Made by a program: the position numbers and the translations under genes
Shown: piece after piece, positions 37,156 to 46,250 of the stretch
Layout: every line of letters starts with the position of its first letter
Position numbering within the stretch: the first letter of the stretch is position 1
Notes under the pieces: model-generated
What the model saw: the letters and a program-made list of their open reading frames with translations, nothing else
What the model was told of the DNA's origin: nothing
The model's database searches: none
NCBI RefSeq assembly: GCF_000717995.1
Contig: NZ_JODM01000014.1
Location: 1-64,000 of the forward strand
Reading direction: 5' to 3'
DNA length: 64,000 nt
DNA from: Streptomyces violaceorubidus
GTDB taxonomy: Bacteria; Actinomycetota; Actinomycetes; Streptomycetales; Streptomycetaceae

Positions 37156-37941
37156 TCACAGGGCCTCCAAGGCGTCTCGAAGCCGTCGCAGCAGGGCCGT
37201 GTCGGGGTCGTCCCACACGACCGCCCGGGGTTCGGGGCCGGGGGGAAGGGGCGGCGCGGTGGGTGGCTCGGCACGGACGAGGCCGTCGGCGGCCAGACGC
37301 CGCAGTTCGACCAGGGTGTGGTAGGTGCGGCAGGCGAGCGCCGACGCGATCTCCGCGGCGGTCCGCACCCCGTCGACCTGGGTCAGGGTGCGGCCGCGCC
37401 GCACGGGCAGCTCGGCGGTGTCCGTGCCCGGCACCCGGGCCAGGGGCAGGGTGTCGATGGCGGGGTCGGGCCAGATCCGGTCCAGCAGGGCGCGCCGGCG
37501 CCCGGACTCGCGCACGACGACCTCCACCGGGACGGAGCGGACCGCTCCGAGCCAGTGCACCGCGCCGGACCGGAAGCGCTGGGCGCGTGTGTCGTGGGTC
37601 AGGACGAAGTAGGCGGCGTCGAACAGGGCGCCGAGGTGGCAGACCTCCAGCGCGCCCGCGGTGAGCCGGCCGCTGTCCACGAGCCGGTGGCCCACCCGGT
37701 GCTGGGCGCCGCCCCGGTCGACCGCGTCCCACCAGCCGTCCGGGGGGACCGCGCCGCTGCGGGTGAGCAGCGCCCCGAGATCGGGCGTGAAGGCCGACTC
37801 CACGTGCACGACGCGGCCCGCCGAGAGGTAGACGATGCCCCGCTCGCCCGACAGGGCACCGGTCGCCCCTTCGGCCGCGAGGGCACCGAGCGCCTCCGAC
37901 GTCGTCCCGTGCCTGGTCCAGGTGGTCGTCACCCGGGTCAT
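37156..37941 (-). CDS. PATAN/DUF4388-like domain protein with winged-helix C-terminus
   Basis: A 261-residue protein. The N-terminal part (ALGALAAEGATGALSGERG, IVYLSAGRVVHVESAF) has the look of the PATAN/DUF4388 domain often found with bacterial small-GTPase and roadblock systems. It is followed by a region predicting cysteine/aromatic-rich helices (CHLGALFDAAYFVLTH). The C-terminal segment (LTQVDGVRTAAEIASALAC, LVELRRLAADGLV) looks like a winged helix. It overlaps the preceding roadblock gene by ATGA. Domain assignment is by pattern only; function unknown. Confidence 0.65.
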   Translation of the reverse strand: MTRVTTTWTRHGTTSEALGALAAEGATGALSGERGIVYLSAGRVVHVESAFTPDLGALLTRSGAVPPDGWWDAVDRGGAQHRVGHRLVDSGRLTAGALEVCHLGALFDAAYFVLTHDTRAQRFRSGAVHWLGAVRSVPVEVVVRESGRRRALLDRIWPDPAIDTLPLARVPGTDTAELPVRRGRTLTQVDGVRTAAEIASALACRTYHTLVELRRLAADGLVRAEPPTAPPLPPGPEPRAVVWDDPDTALLRRLRDALEAL

Positions 37942-38333
37942 CCGAGCACCAGCCGGTCCGCCAGCTCGGCCAGCCGGATGCGGGCCAGGGCGAGGTTCCC
38001 CTCGTCGCGGCCCAGCCACAGGTGGAGGAAGACGGTGCTGTCGAACGGGGTGCTGACGAACCTGAGCAGGTGGTAGGCGTCGCCGGTGGTGGCGATCAGG
38101 TCCTCCACCGGGGGTTCCTTCCCCGCCTCCGCGATGCCGCCCGCCGCCAGGGAGCCGCTCTCCGCGACGTGCCGGCCCAGCTCCGCCGTCTCGGCGGCGG
38201 TCGCCTCCCAGTCGCCGCCCGGCGCCTCGCCGACGGCGCCGAGCGCGAGCCCGCTGATCCAGTCGACCAGACACGCGCCGCGCGCGCCGGGCAGTCGCAT
38301 GGCTTCCAGCAGACTCTCGTCGATTCCGGGCAC
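37938..38333 (-). CDS. Roadblock/LC7-like domain protein, first gene of cassette
   Basis: A 131-residue protein from a GTG start preceded by GGGGAGGGG. Roadblock pattern: DESLLEAMRLPGARGACLVD, then WISGLALGAVGEAPGGDWEA, and the C-terminal STVFLHLWLGRDEGNLALAR. The central GDAYHLLRFV matches the strand seen in the other roadblock proteins here. It is first in a four-gene operon, divergent from a BrkB-type membrane protein across about 190 bases. Confidence 0.78.
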   Translation of the reverse strand: MPGIDESLLEAMRLPGARGACLVDWISGLALGAVGEAPGGDWEATAAETAELGRHVAESGSLAAGGIAEAGKEPPVEDLIATTGDAYHLLRFVSTPFDSTVFLHLWLGRDEGNLALARIRLAELADRLVLG

Positions 38334-38526
38334 GCCGGATCCCCTCCCCCTGCACGGCTGCACCTCGAACGTGACGACGACACTACGGAAAGTGCACGCA
38401 TCCGGTGAGCGCTTTGGCATTTTCCAGAGGAACGTGCGCGCGCTCGGGCATACTGCCGTGTTCGGCCGCTTCGGGGCCCGCCGGGCGAAGAAGCGTACGC
38501 ACGCCCGGACGGGCAACCCGGGGGGC

Positions 38527-39627
38527 ATGGCCCGACTCCACCTCCCCCGCAGGGGGAAGCACCCGAAGGACGCCCCGGCGGACGGACCGGCCGAGGGAAC
38601 GGACGACGAGAAGACGGCCGAGGACTACGGTCCCGACGCCGCCACCGAGGACGCCGCCCCCGACTCCCCCACCGAACTGCCCGGACGTTCGTGGTCCGCG
38701 CTGTCGCGGCGTGTGCTCCACGAGTTCAAGGACGACGAGCTGACCGACCGCGCCGCCGCCCTGACCTACTACGGCATCCTGTCGCTGTTCCCGGCCCTGC
38801 TGGTGCTGGTCTCACTGCTCGGCATCGCCGGGGAGTCCGCCACCCAGGAGGTCCTGGACAACGTACGGAAGTTCGCGCCGGGTTCCGCGCGGGACGTGAT
38901 CACGAACGCCGTGCAGCAACTGCAGGCCAAGGCGGGCCTGGGCTCCGTACTGGCGGTGGTCGGTCTGGCCGGTGCGCTGTGGTCGGCGTCCGGCTACGTG
39001 GCCGCGTTCGTCCGCGCCGCCAACGCGGTCTACGACGTGCCCGAGGGGCGCCCGGTGTGGAAGGTGCTGCCGCTGCGGGTGGCGCTGACCGTGGTGCTGC
39101 TCGTGCTCGCCGTGGTCAGCGCGCTCATCGTGGTGTTCACCGGAAGCCTGGCCCGGCAGGCGGGCACGGCGCTCGGCGTGGGCGACACCGCCCTGACGGT
39201 GTGGTCGTTCGCCAAGTGGCCGGTGCTGGTCCTGCTCGTCACCTTCATGATCGCGATCCTGTACTGGGCCGCGCCGAACGCCCGGGTCAAGGGATTCAGG
39301 TGGATCTCTCCGGGCAGCCTGCTCGCGCTGCTGATCTGGCTGCTCGCCTCCGTCGGGTTCGCCTTCTACGTGGCCAACTTCGGCTCGTACAACAAGACCT
39401 ACGGCACCCTGGCCGGCGTCATCATCTTCCTCGTGTGGCTGTGGGTCACGAACCTGGCCATTCTGCTCGGCCTGGAGTTCGACGCGGAGCTGGCGCGGCA
39501 GCGGGTCATCGACGCCGGTTTCCCGCCCGACGACGAACCGTACGTCGAACCGCGCGACACCCGGGCCTGGAACGAGGCGGACCGGCGGCGCGCGGCCGAG
39601 GCCGCGGACGAGGACGAGGACGAGTGA
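38527..39627 (+). CDS. YihY/BrkB-family membrane protein
   Basis: A 366-residue inner-membrane protein of unknown function, once misnamed ribonuclease BN. An acidic/Pro-rich N-terminus of about 70 residues precedes six predicted helices. Family motifs: FKDDELTDRAAALTYYGILS, LWSASGYVAAFVRAANAVYD, YWAAPNARVKGFRWISPGS and NKTYGTLAGVIIFLVWLWV. The tail is charged and acidic. The ATG lies in a G-rich stretch; an upstream start is possible but would add a low-complexity leader. Divergent from the roadblock cassette. Confidence 0.85.
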   Translation: MARLHLPRRGKHPKDAPADGPAEGTDDEKTAEDYGPDAATEDAAPDSPTELPGRSWSALSRRVLHEFKDDELTDRAAALTYYGILSLFPALLVLVSLLGIAGESATQEVLDNVRKFAPGSARDVITNAVQQLQAKAGLGSVLAVVGLAGALWSASGYVAAFVRAANAVYDVPEGRPVWKVLPLRVALTVVLLVLAVVSALIVVFTGSLARQAGTALGVGDTALTVWSFAKWPVLVLLVTFMIAILYWAAPNARVKGFRWISPGSLLALLIWLLASVGFAFYVANFGSYNKTYGTLAGVIIFLVWLWVTNLAILLGLEFDAELARQRVIDAGFPPDDEPYVEPRDTRAWNEADRRRAAEAADEDEDE

Positions 39628-39657
39628 GACCGTGGGTGCGACGGCGGGCCGTGGGCG

Positions 39658-40452
39658 CTACGGCAGGATCGAGTCGACGTAGCCGCCGTCGACCCGGACG
39701 GCCGCACCCGTGGTGGCCGAGGCGAGCGGGGAGCTGAGGTACACCACCAGGTTGGCGATCTCCTCCGGCTCGATCAGCCGCTGGAGCAGGGACTGCGGGC
39801 GGTGTTCACGCATGAAGACGCGCTGTGCCTCGTCCCAGGGGAGGTCGCGGTCGACCAGCTGGTACACGAAGTCCTCGACGCCCTCGGTGTGGGTGGGGCC
39901 GGCGATCACGCAGTTCACCGTGACGCCGCTGCCGGCGGCCTCCTTGGCGAAGCCGCGGCCGACTCCGAGCAGGGCCGTCTTGGACACCCCGTAGTGGATC
40001 ATCTCGGCGGGGATCACGACGGCCGAGTCACTCGCGATGTACAGCACCCGGCCCCAGCCGCGTTCCCTCATCCGGGGGAGATGGGCGCGCGTCAGCCTGA
40101 CGCCCGCGAGGACGTTGATCTCGAAGTAGCGGCGCCACTCGGCGTCGCTGATCTCCAGCGCCGGCGCGGCCCCGAAGACGCCGAGGTTGTTCACGAGGAT
40201 GTCCACCTCGGGCAGCGTCTCCAGGGCCCGCTCGGCACCCTCCTCGCTGCCGAGGTCGGCCGCGACCGGCACGAACGCGCCGTCCGGCACCTCGGCGCGC
40301 AGCTTCGCCACGCTCTCCTCCAGGCGGCCGGCGTCGCGCCCGTTGACGCCCACGGTGGCACCGGCCCGCGCCAGCCCGGCGGCGATCGCCGCCCCGATGC
40401 CCTGCGAGGAGCCCGTCACCAGTGCGGTGCGTCCGCCGAGGTCGAGGTTCAT
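39658..40452 (-). CDS. SDR-family oxidoreductase
   Basis: A 264-residue classical SDR. TGSSQGIG is at residues about 14-21, NNLG replaces NNAG, the catalytic Ser is in IASDS, and Tyr/Lys in YGVSK. The C-terminal PEEIANLVVYLSSPLASATT and VDGGYVDSI are of the 3-oxoacyl reductase-like type. GAAGGAG precedes the ATG. Substrate unknown. It converges with the BrkB-type gene 30 bases away. Confidence 0.87.
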   Translation of the reverse strand: MNLDLGGRTALVTGSSQGIGAAIAAGLARAGATVGVNGRDAGRLEESVAKLRAEVPDGAFVPVAADLGSEEGAERALETLPEVDILVNNLGVFGAAPALEISDAEWRRYFEINVLAGVRLTRAHLPRMRERGWGRVLYIASDSAVVIPAEMIHYGVSKTALLGVGRGFAKEAAGSGVTVNCVIAGPTHTEGVEDFVYQLVDRDLPWDEAQRVFMREHRPQSLLQRLIEPEEIANLVVYLSSPLASATTGAAVRVDGGYVDSILP

Positions 40453-40646
40453 CAGGTCGCTCCTTCTCGTGCCGTACGGTCGGTCGGGTTGCTCCTGCCC
40501 ACCCTCGCTCACGACGCACCCGGGCCACGGCCGGCCGCACCGTGGGCCGCGCCGCGGCACGCCCGGTCGGCGGACCCCCGATGCTCTCGGCTGACCTGCG
40601 GCGACGATACTTGCCTACGTCCGTGCCCCTGCTGCCCGATGGACCC

Positions 40647-41804
40647 ATGCCGACCTCTCCCACCGCCCGCCCCACGCATCCGCCCACGCTGTGGGCCGCT
40701 CGCGGCCGCCATGTCGGCTCCGCGGCCGAGGACACCGTCCTGCTCCGGCTGCGGCGGCTCAAGGACGACCACGTCATCGACGACTTCCTGGAGCCGCCCG
40801 ACGAACCGGCGGCCGAGGGCCCGCCCGCCGGGGTCCCCGGCCCCCGGATCTTCGAGGCCCGCTGGAAGGCCCCCGGGGCCGTCACCGTGCGGGCCAGACT
40901 GATCCTGGAGCCCGGCTCCGCAGGCGGCCAGGACTGGACGCTGCTCGCGGAGGCCGAGGACGCCTGGGACCTCGCCTGGCCCTCCCCCGCCACCGTGTAC
41001 TGGCCCGACGACCCGGACGTCACCTGGGACCGGGACGCCGCCACGGGGCTGCGGCTGCGGGGCATCAACACGCTGCCCGACGACGACAAGGCGGTGCGCC
41101 GGCTGCTCAAGGAGGCCGGGCGCAGCCCGTGGAACATCCACGTCGTCGTGCACGAGGCGATGACCCCGGACCATCGGGGCCGGGTGCCGCTGGCGCAGTG
41201 GCTGCCGCCCGGCCTGCGGCACCGGGTGGTCGAGCACCGTGCCGCGCCGCAGCAGTTGCGGGTGGTGAACTGGGCCCTGGAGGACTTCGGCGTCCAGGTG
41301 CCGCGCGGCGGCGCGGTGGTGCTGCCCGGCACCCCGGCCCCGGCCGACTACGCCGCCGGTGACTTCTCCGTGCGCACCGTGTTCCTGGACGGCTCCGAGC
41401 CCACCGCGCTGATCGCGGCGGTGACGTCGTTCGCCGCGCTGCCCAGGCCGCTGACCGAGGACGCGGTGGCGGCCCTCGGCTCGCTGCGGGAGGACTGGCG
41501 GCTGCTGACGCTTCAGGAGGAACTGGAGCGCGAGCGCAGGCTGGTGAAGATGTACGCCGAGGCGCTGGAGGCCATGACCCAGTCCCGCGACCTGTATCGC
41601 GAGGCGGCGGAACGCGCGGCCGAGGCCCTCGCCGTGTACCGGGAGTCCGCCGGGGCGGCACCGTCCGGACCGGCCCCGTCCCAGACGCCCCCGTCGTCCC
41701 CCCTGCGGAGCCTGACCCGCACCCTGGAGCGGTTCAGGGGCTCCGCACGCCCCGCCCCCCGCGACTCGCCGGAGCCTCCCACGCCCCCGGCGAACGACGA
41801 CTGA
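40647..41804 (+). CDS. Conserved hypothetical protein with C-terminal coiled coil
   Basis: A 385-residue soluble protein. The N-terminal two-thirds are globular, with TLWAARGRHVGSAAEDTVLL, RLRRLKDDHVIDDFLEPPDE and RSPWNIHVVVHEAM. Residues about 270-335 form a helical coiled coil (LREDWRLLTLQEELERERRL). The end is Pro/Ser-rich. I recall unnamed Streptomyces relatives but no function. Neither this ATG nor an in-frame ATG 66 bases upstream has a good ribosome site; I chose the later one. Confidence 0.7.
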   Translation: MPTSPTARPTHPPTLWAARGRHVGSAAEDTVLLRLRRLKDDHVIDDFLEPPDEPAAEGPPAGVPGPRIFEARWKAPGAVTVRARLILEPGSAGGQDWTLLAEAEDAWDLAWPSPATVYWPDDPDVTWDRDAATGLRLRGINTLPDDDKAVRRLLKEAGRSPWNIHVVVHEAMTPDHRGRVPLAQWLPPGLRHRVVEHRAAPQQLRVVNWALEDFGVQVPRGGAVVLPGTPAPADYAAGDFSVRTVFLDGSEPTALIAAVTSFAALPRPLTEDAVAALGSLREDWRLLTLQEELERERRLVKMYAEALEAMTQSRDLYREAAERAAEALAVYRESAGAAPSGPAPSQTPPSSPLRSLTRTLERFRGSARPAPRDSPEPPTPPANDD

Positions 41805-41829
41805 CGCCCCCGGATCCCACCGGCCCACC

Positions 41830-42119
41830 GGCCGGTCCGGCAACCCGGTCGACATCCGACCCGGGGCTCCCCGACGCGCGCCGAGGTCCGGGCGGCCGTC
41901 GGACGCCGGGCCCTGCGGGACACCACGGGTGAGGGCCGCTCCGCCCGGCGGGGCACCCCGCGGCCCCACCCGCGACTCCGTCGGACCGCGCCCGGCAGCA
42001 CGACTGCCCGGCCAACCGTCCGACCACGAGCCCCCGGACCGCACAACGGGCTTCTACCGCCCCTCGGGTACACCGCCCTGCCACGCCGCCCCCGTAGCGG
42101 GGCCGGTGCAGGGCGCCTC
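41830..42119. repeat. First copy of a diverged tandem duplication (about 285 bp), non-coding
   Basis: This segment and the next share, in the same order, GGTCGACATCC, ACCCGGGGC, CGTCGGACGCCGG, GACTGCCCG and CCGACCACGAGCCC. The offset is 290 bases at the left end and 279 in the middle, so small indels have accumulated. Identity by eye is about 75-80%. Together the two copies fill the 668-base gap between the hypothetical gene and the molybdenum hydroxylase operon. No convincing gene is present on either strand. Confidence 0.75.
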
Positions 42120-42400
42120 GGCCGGGTCGGCACCTCGGTCGACATCCAACCCGGGGCCCCCGATGCGCGCCGGGCCCGGCGACCGTCGGACGCCGGACAC
42201 TGCCGGACACACACCAGCCTCCGCCCGGCGGACAACCTGGGGCCCACGACCACAACCCCGCGGACCGCGCCCCGACCGGACGACTGCCCGCCAACCGCCC
42301 GACCACGAGCCCGCCGGGCCGCACAACCGGCCTGTCGCCGCTCGGGCACACCGCCGGGGCGAGGCCGGTGTGGAGCTGCGCCGGGTGAGGGCATCCTCAC
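42120..42400. repeat. Second copy of the tandem duplication
   Basis: Diverged copy of the preceding segment, ending near the promoter region of the hydroxylase operon. Minus-strand reading shows a shared GLVVGRLAG string in both copies, but codon usage and indels do not support a gene. Confidence 0.75.
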
Positions 42401-42472
42401 GTGTCATCCGGCGCGTGGTGGATACGCGGACGGCACCACGAGCACGGCCCGTCCCGGAAGGTCATCGACGCC

Positions 42473-43036
42473 ATGGACAGCCAGCACGACAGCGCCCCCG
42501 CTTCCCGCCCACCGGAGTCCTCCCGTTCCCGGACCACGCTCCGCGTCAACGGCACACCGCACACCCTCACCGTCGACCACCGCCGGGTCCTGCTGGACCT
42601 CCTGCGGGAGGACCTCGAACTCGCGGGTGCCAAGAAGGGCTGCGACCACGGGCAGTGCGGCGCCTGCACCGTCCTGGTCGACGGGCGGCGCGTCAACAGC
42701 TGCCTGCTGTTCGCGGTCGCCCTGGACGGCTGTGAGATCACCACCGTCGAGGGTCTCGCCGGGGACGGCGAGGAGCTCCACCCGGTGCAGCGCGCCTTCC
42801 TGGACCGGGACGCCTTCCAGTGCGGCTACTGCACCCCGGGCCAGATCTGCTCCGCGGTCGGCGCGCTCGCCGAGGCCGCCGCCGGGCACCCGTCCCACGT
42901 CACCGACCCCGCGGCGCCCTCCGGCGAGCCCGTGACGCTGGACCGGGACGAGATCCGGGAGCGGCTGAGCGGCAACCTGTGCCGGTGCGGCGCCTATCCG
43001 CGCATCGCCGACGCGGTCGAGGACGTGATCCCGTGA
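42473..43036 (+). CDS. Molybdenum hydroxylase [2Fe-2S] subunit (PaoA-like)
   Basis: A 187-residue iron-sulfur subunit of a three-part xanthine oxidase-family enzyme. The N-terminal plant-type [2Fe-2S] domain has GCDHGQCGACTVLVDGRRVNSC-type cysteines (GCDHGQCGAC plus VNSC). The C-terminal helical [2Fe-2S] domain has CGYCTPGQIC and GNLCRCGAY. No Tat signal is present, so the enzyme should stay in the cytoplasm, unlike E. coli PaoA. The ATG has GGAAGG 12 bases upstream, rather far. It overlaps the FAD subunit by GTGA. Confidence 0.9.
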   Translation: MDSQHDSAPASRPPESSRSRTTLRVNGTPHTLTVDHRRVLLDLLREDLELAGAKKGCDHGQCGACTVLVDGRRVNSCLLFAVALDGCEITTVEGLAGDGEELHPVQRAFLDRDAFQCGYCTPGQICSAVGALAEAAAGHPSHVTDPAAPSGEPVTLDRDEIRERLSGNLCRCGAYPRIADAVEDVIP

Positions 43037-44025
43037 AGCCCTTCGCCTACGTACGCGCGGACAGCGTCGAGGAGGCCACCGAGGCCTTCGCGGCCCACCC
43101 CGGCGCCCGGTACCTCGGGGGCGGCACCAACCTCGTCGACCTGATGAAGCTCGGCGTGGAGGCGCCCGTCGCGCTCGTCGACGTCACCCGGCTGCCACTG
43201 GACACCGTGGCGGAACTGCCGGACGGCGGACTGCGGGCCGGGGCGATGGTGCGCAACAGCGACCTCGCGGCCCACCCCGCGGTGCGCGACCGGTATCCCG
43301 CGCTGTCCCAGGCACTGCTGGCCGGGGCCTCCGGGCAGTTGCGCAACGCCGCCACCACCGGCGGCAACCTGCTGCAGCGCACCCGCTGCCCCTACTTCCA
43401 GGACGTGTCCAAGCCCTGCAACAAGCGGGAGCCCGGCAGCGGCTGCGGCGCGCTGGAGGGCGTGCACCGCGACCATGCGGTGCTCGGCCACTCCGACCAG
43501 TGCATCGCCACCCATCCCTCGGACATGGCGGTCGCGCTGGCCGCCCTCGACGCGCGCGTGGAGCTGCACGGCCCCGAGGGCACCCGCAGCGTGCCCGCCG
43601 CCGACTTCCACCGGCTCCCCGGGCTGCACCCGGAGCGGGACACGGAGATCCACCCCGGCGAGCTGATCACCGGTGTGGTCCTGCCCGCGGCCACGGCCGG
43701 GCTGCCCTCGGCGTACCGCAAGGCCCGCGACCGGGCGTCGTACGCCTTCGCGCTGGCCTCGGTCGCCGTCGTGCTGCACCTCGCGGACGGGGTGGTGGAG
43801 CGGGCCGGGATCGCCTTCGGCGCGCTGGCGCACCGGCCCTGGCGGGCCCGGCGGGCCGAGGACGCGCTGCTGGGCGCGGCGCCCACGACGGCGGCGTTCG
43901 AACACGCCGTCGACCTGGAGCTGGCCGCGGCCGAACCGCTGCGGGACAACGCCTACAAGGTGCCGCTGGCCCGCCGGCTGGCCCTGGACGTACTGGGCCG
44001 GCTCGCCCCGCCGGCCACGACCTGA
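43033..44025 (+). CDS. Molybdenum hydroxylase FAD subunit with [4Fe-4S] insert (PaoB/YagS-like)
   Basis: A 330-residue FAD-binding subunit. The FAD loop ARYLGGGTNLVDLMKLGV is near residue 30, and the second FAD site is LRNAATTGGNLLQRTRC. The insert CPYFQDVSKPCNKREPGSGC with a later DQCIATHPSDMAVAL carries the extra cysteines of the YagS/PaoB branch, which bind a [4Fe-4S] cluster. It passes electrons from the Fe-S subunit. GTG start, coupled to the previous gene. Confidence 0.9.
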   Translation: MKPFAYVRADSVEEATEAFAAHPGARYLGGGTNLVDLMKLGVEAPVALVDVTRLPLDTVAELPDGGLRAGAMVRNSDLAAHPAVRDRYPALSQALLAGASGQLRNAATTGGNLLQRTRCPYFQDVSKPCNKREPGSGCGALEGVHRDHAVLGHSDQCIATHPSDMAVALAALDARVELHGPEGTRSVPAADFHRLPGLHPERDTEIHPGELITGVVLPAATAGLPSAYRKARDRASYAFALASVAVVLHLADGVVERAGIAFGALAHRPWRARRAEDALLGAAPTTAAFEHAVDLELAAAEPLRDNAYKVPLARRLALDVLGRLAPPATT

Positions 44026-44053
44026 CGACCGAGGCGTCCACGAGGAGGACTCC

Positions 44054-46183
44054 ATGACCGCCACCGATGCCGTCCTGGGCGCGCCCGTCGAGCGCCGGGA
44101 GGGGCGGGAGAAGGTCACCGGCACCGCCCGGTACGCCGCCGAGTTCCCGGCGCCGGGAAGGGCCCATGCCTGGCCCGTGCCGGCGACGGTCGTCCGGGGC
44201 CGGGTGACGGGCGTCGACACCGCGTCCGCGCTCGCGCTGCCCGGCGTGCTCGCGGTGCTCACGCACGAGAACGCGCCCCGGCTCGGCGTCCCGGACGACC
44301 CGACGCTGGCCGTGCTCCAGGACCCGCGCGTACCGCACCGGGGCTGGTTCGTGGGCGTGGTGGTGGCCGAGACGCTGGAGGCGGCCCGCGCCGGAGCCGC
44401 CGCCGTCCGGATCACCTACGACACCGAGCCGCACGACGTGACGCTCACCGCCTCGCACTCCGGGGCGTACGTCCCCGAGTCGGCCAACGGCGGCTTCCCG
44501 GCCGTCACCGAGCAGGGCGACCCGGACGGCGCCCTCGCCTCCTCGGCGACGCGGCTGGACGTCGAGTACCGGGTGCCGCCGCTGCACAACCACCCGATGG
44601 AGCCGCACGCCAGCACGGCCCACTGGGACGGCGACCGGCTGGCCGTGCACTGCTCCAGCCAGGGCACCACGGCGGTGCGGAAGGAACTGGCGCGCCTGTT
44701 CGCACTGCCCGAGGACCGGATCACGGTGCGCGCCGAGCACGTGGGCGGCGGGTTCGGATCGAAGGGCACACCGCGTCCCGAGGTGGTGCTGGCCGCGATG
44801 GCGGCGCGCGAGACCGGGCGACCGGTGACCCTCGCGCTGCCGCGCCGCTGCCTGCCCGCCGTCGTCGGGCACCGCGCGCCGACCCTGCACCGGCTGCGCC
44901 TCGGCGCGGACCGGGGCGGACGGCTCACGTCGCTCGTGCACGAGGTGACGACACACACCTCGCGGGTGAAGGAGTTCGTGGAGCAGGCGGCGGTCCCCGC
45001 CCGGGTCATGTACGCCGCTCCCGCCCTGCGCACCGCTCATCGGGTGGCGGCGCTGGACGTGCCCACGCCCTCCTGGATGCGCGCCCCCGGCGAGTGCCCC
45101 GGCATGTACGCCCTGGAGTCCGCGATGGACGAACTGGCCGCCGGACTCGGCGTCGACCCGGTGGAGCTGAGGATCCGCAACGAGCCGGAGCGCGAGCCGG
45201 ACAGCGGACGGCCCTTCAGCAGCAGGCACCTGGTGGAGTGTCTGCGCGAGGGCGCCCGGCGCTTCGGATGGGAGAGCCGTGATCCCCGGCCCCGCTCGCA
45301 CGAGGCCGGTCCCCTGCTGATCGGCAGCGGGGTGGCCTCGGCCACCTACCCGGTGCTGGTCTCCCCGTGCGTCGCCTCGGCGCGGGCCCTGCCCGACGGC
45401 GGGTTCCTGGTGCGGGTCAACGCCACCGACATCGGCACGGGTGCCCGGACGGTGCTCGCGCAGATCGCGGCCGACGCGCTCGGCGCCCGGCTGGACCGGG
45501 TGCGGGTGGAGGTCGCCGACAGCGGCATCGGGTTCGCCCCGATGGCCGGTGGTTCCTCGGGCACCGCGTCCTGGGGGTCCGCCGTGCACCAGGCGTGCGT
45601 CCGGCTGACCGGCCTGCTGGCGGAGCACTCGGGACCGCTGCCGGACGAGGGGGTCACGGCCGAGGCCGACACCTCGGGGACGGTGGACGCCGAAAGTCCC
45701 TTCGCCCGGCACGCGTTCGGCGCCCATTTCGCCGAGGTGGCCGTGGACACCGTCTCCGGCGAGGTGCGGGTGACCCGGCTGCTGGGCGTCTTCGCCGCGG
45801 GGCACATCCTCAACGCGCGCACCGCCCGCTCCCAGTTCATCGGGGGCATGACGATGGGCCTGGGCATGGCATTGACCGAGGACAGCACGGTGGACCCGGT
45901 GTTCGGCGACTTCGTCGAGCGCGACCTGGCCTCCTACCACGTGCCCGCGCACGCGGACGTCGCGGACGTCGAGGCGCACTGGATCGACGAGGAGGACGAC
46001 CACCTCAACCCCATGGGCAGCAAGGGGATCGGCGAGATCGGGATCGTGGGCTCGGCGGCGGCGGTGGGCAACGCGGTCCACCACGCCACCGGCATCCGCT
46101 TCCGCGAACTGCCGCTCACCCCGGACCGGGTGCTCACCGCCCTGCTCTCGCACGAGCATCCCGCGGGCATGCTGGGCGCCTGA
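44054..46183 (+). CDS. Molybdenum hydroxylase large (molybdopterin) subunit (PaoC/YagR-like)
   Basis: A 709-residue catalytic subunit binding the molybdopterin cofactor, likely an aldehyde or N-heterocycle oxidase. Features: REKVTGTARYAAEF at the N-terminus, the cofactor loops EHVGGGFGSKG and MAGGSSGTASWGSA, MRAPGECPGMYALE, and the catalytic Glu in GSKGIGEIGIVG. GAGGAGG lies just before the ATG. No XdhC/PaoD-type maturation gene is adjacent; it must be encoded elsewhere. Confidence 0.92.
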   Translation: MTATDAVLGAPVERREGREKVTGTARYAAEFPAPGRAHAWPVPATVVRGRVTGVDTASALALPGVLAVLTHENAPRLGVPDDPTLAVLQDPRVPHRGWFVGVVVAETLEAARAGAAAVRITYDTEPHDVTLTASHSGAYVPESANGGFPAVTEQGDPDGALASSATRLDVEYRVPPLHNHPMEPHASTAHWDGDRLAVHCSSQGTTAVRKELARLFALPEDRITVRAEHVGGGFGSKGTPRPEVVLAAMAARETGRPVTLALPRRCLPAVVGHRAPTLHRLRLGADRGGRLTSLVHEVTTHTSRVKEFVEQAAVPARVMYAAPALRTAHRVAALDVPTPSWMRAPGECPGMYALESAMDELAAGLGVDPVELRIRNEPEREPDSGRPFSSRHLVECLREGARRFGWESRDPRPRSHEAGPLLIGSGVASATYPVLVSPCVASARALPDGGFLVRVNATDIGTGARTVLAQIAADALGARLDRVRVEVADSGIGFAPMAGGSSGTASWGSAVHQACVRLTGLLAEHSGPLPDEGVTAEADTSGTVDAESPFARHAFGAHFAEVAVDTVSGEVRVTRLLGVFAAGHILNARTARSQFIGGMTMGLGMALTEDSTVDPVFGDFVERDLASYHVPAHADVADVEAHWIDEEDDHLNPMGSKGIGEIGIVGSAAAVGNAVHHATGIRFRELPLTPDRVLTALLSHEHPAGMLGA

Positions 46184-46192
46184 CGGCACAGG

Positions 46193-46230
46193 CGTGGTCC
46201 GCGCCGGTTCACCTTCCGGCGCGGACCACG
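46193..46230. terminator. 15-bp stem terminator after hydroxylase operon
   Basis: CGTGGTCCGCGCCGG and its exact complement with an 8-base loop lie between the hydroxylase large subunit and a convergent membrane-protein gene; probably bidirectional. Confidence 0.8.
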
Positions 46231-46250
46231 TGCTGTCGGGCAGCGGGCGG

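Noticed and set aside
41734..42407. Possible repeat-containing gene in the tandem-duplicated gap
   Set aside because: Frames on both strands give Gly/Arg/Pro-rich sequence. The GLVVGRLAG match between copies follows from DNA duplication, indels break the frame relation, and there is no ribosome site.
43667..46189. An 840-residue minus-strand frame opposite the molybdenum hydroxylase large subunit
   Set aside because: The plus strand encodes a complete, motif-bearing enzyme; the antisense frame is compositional noise.
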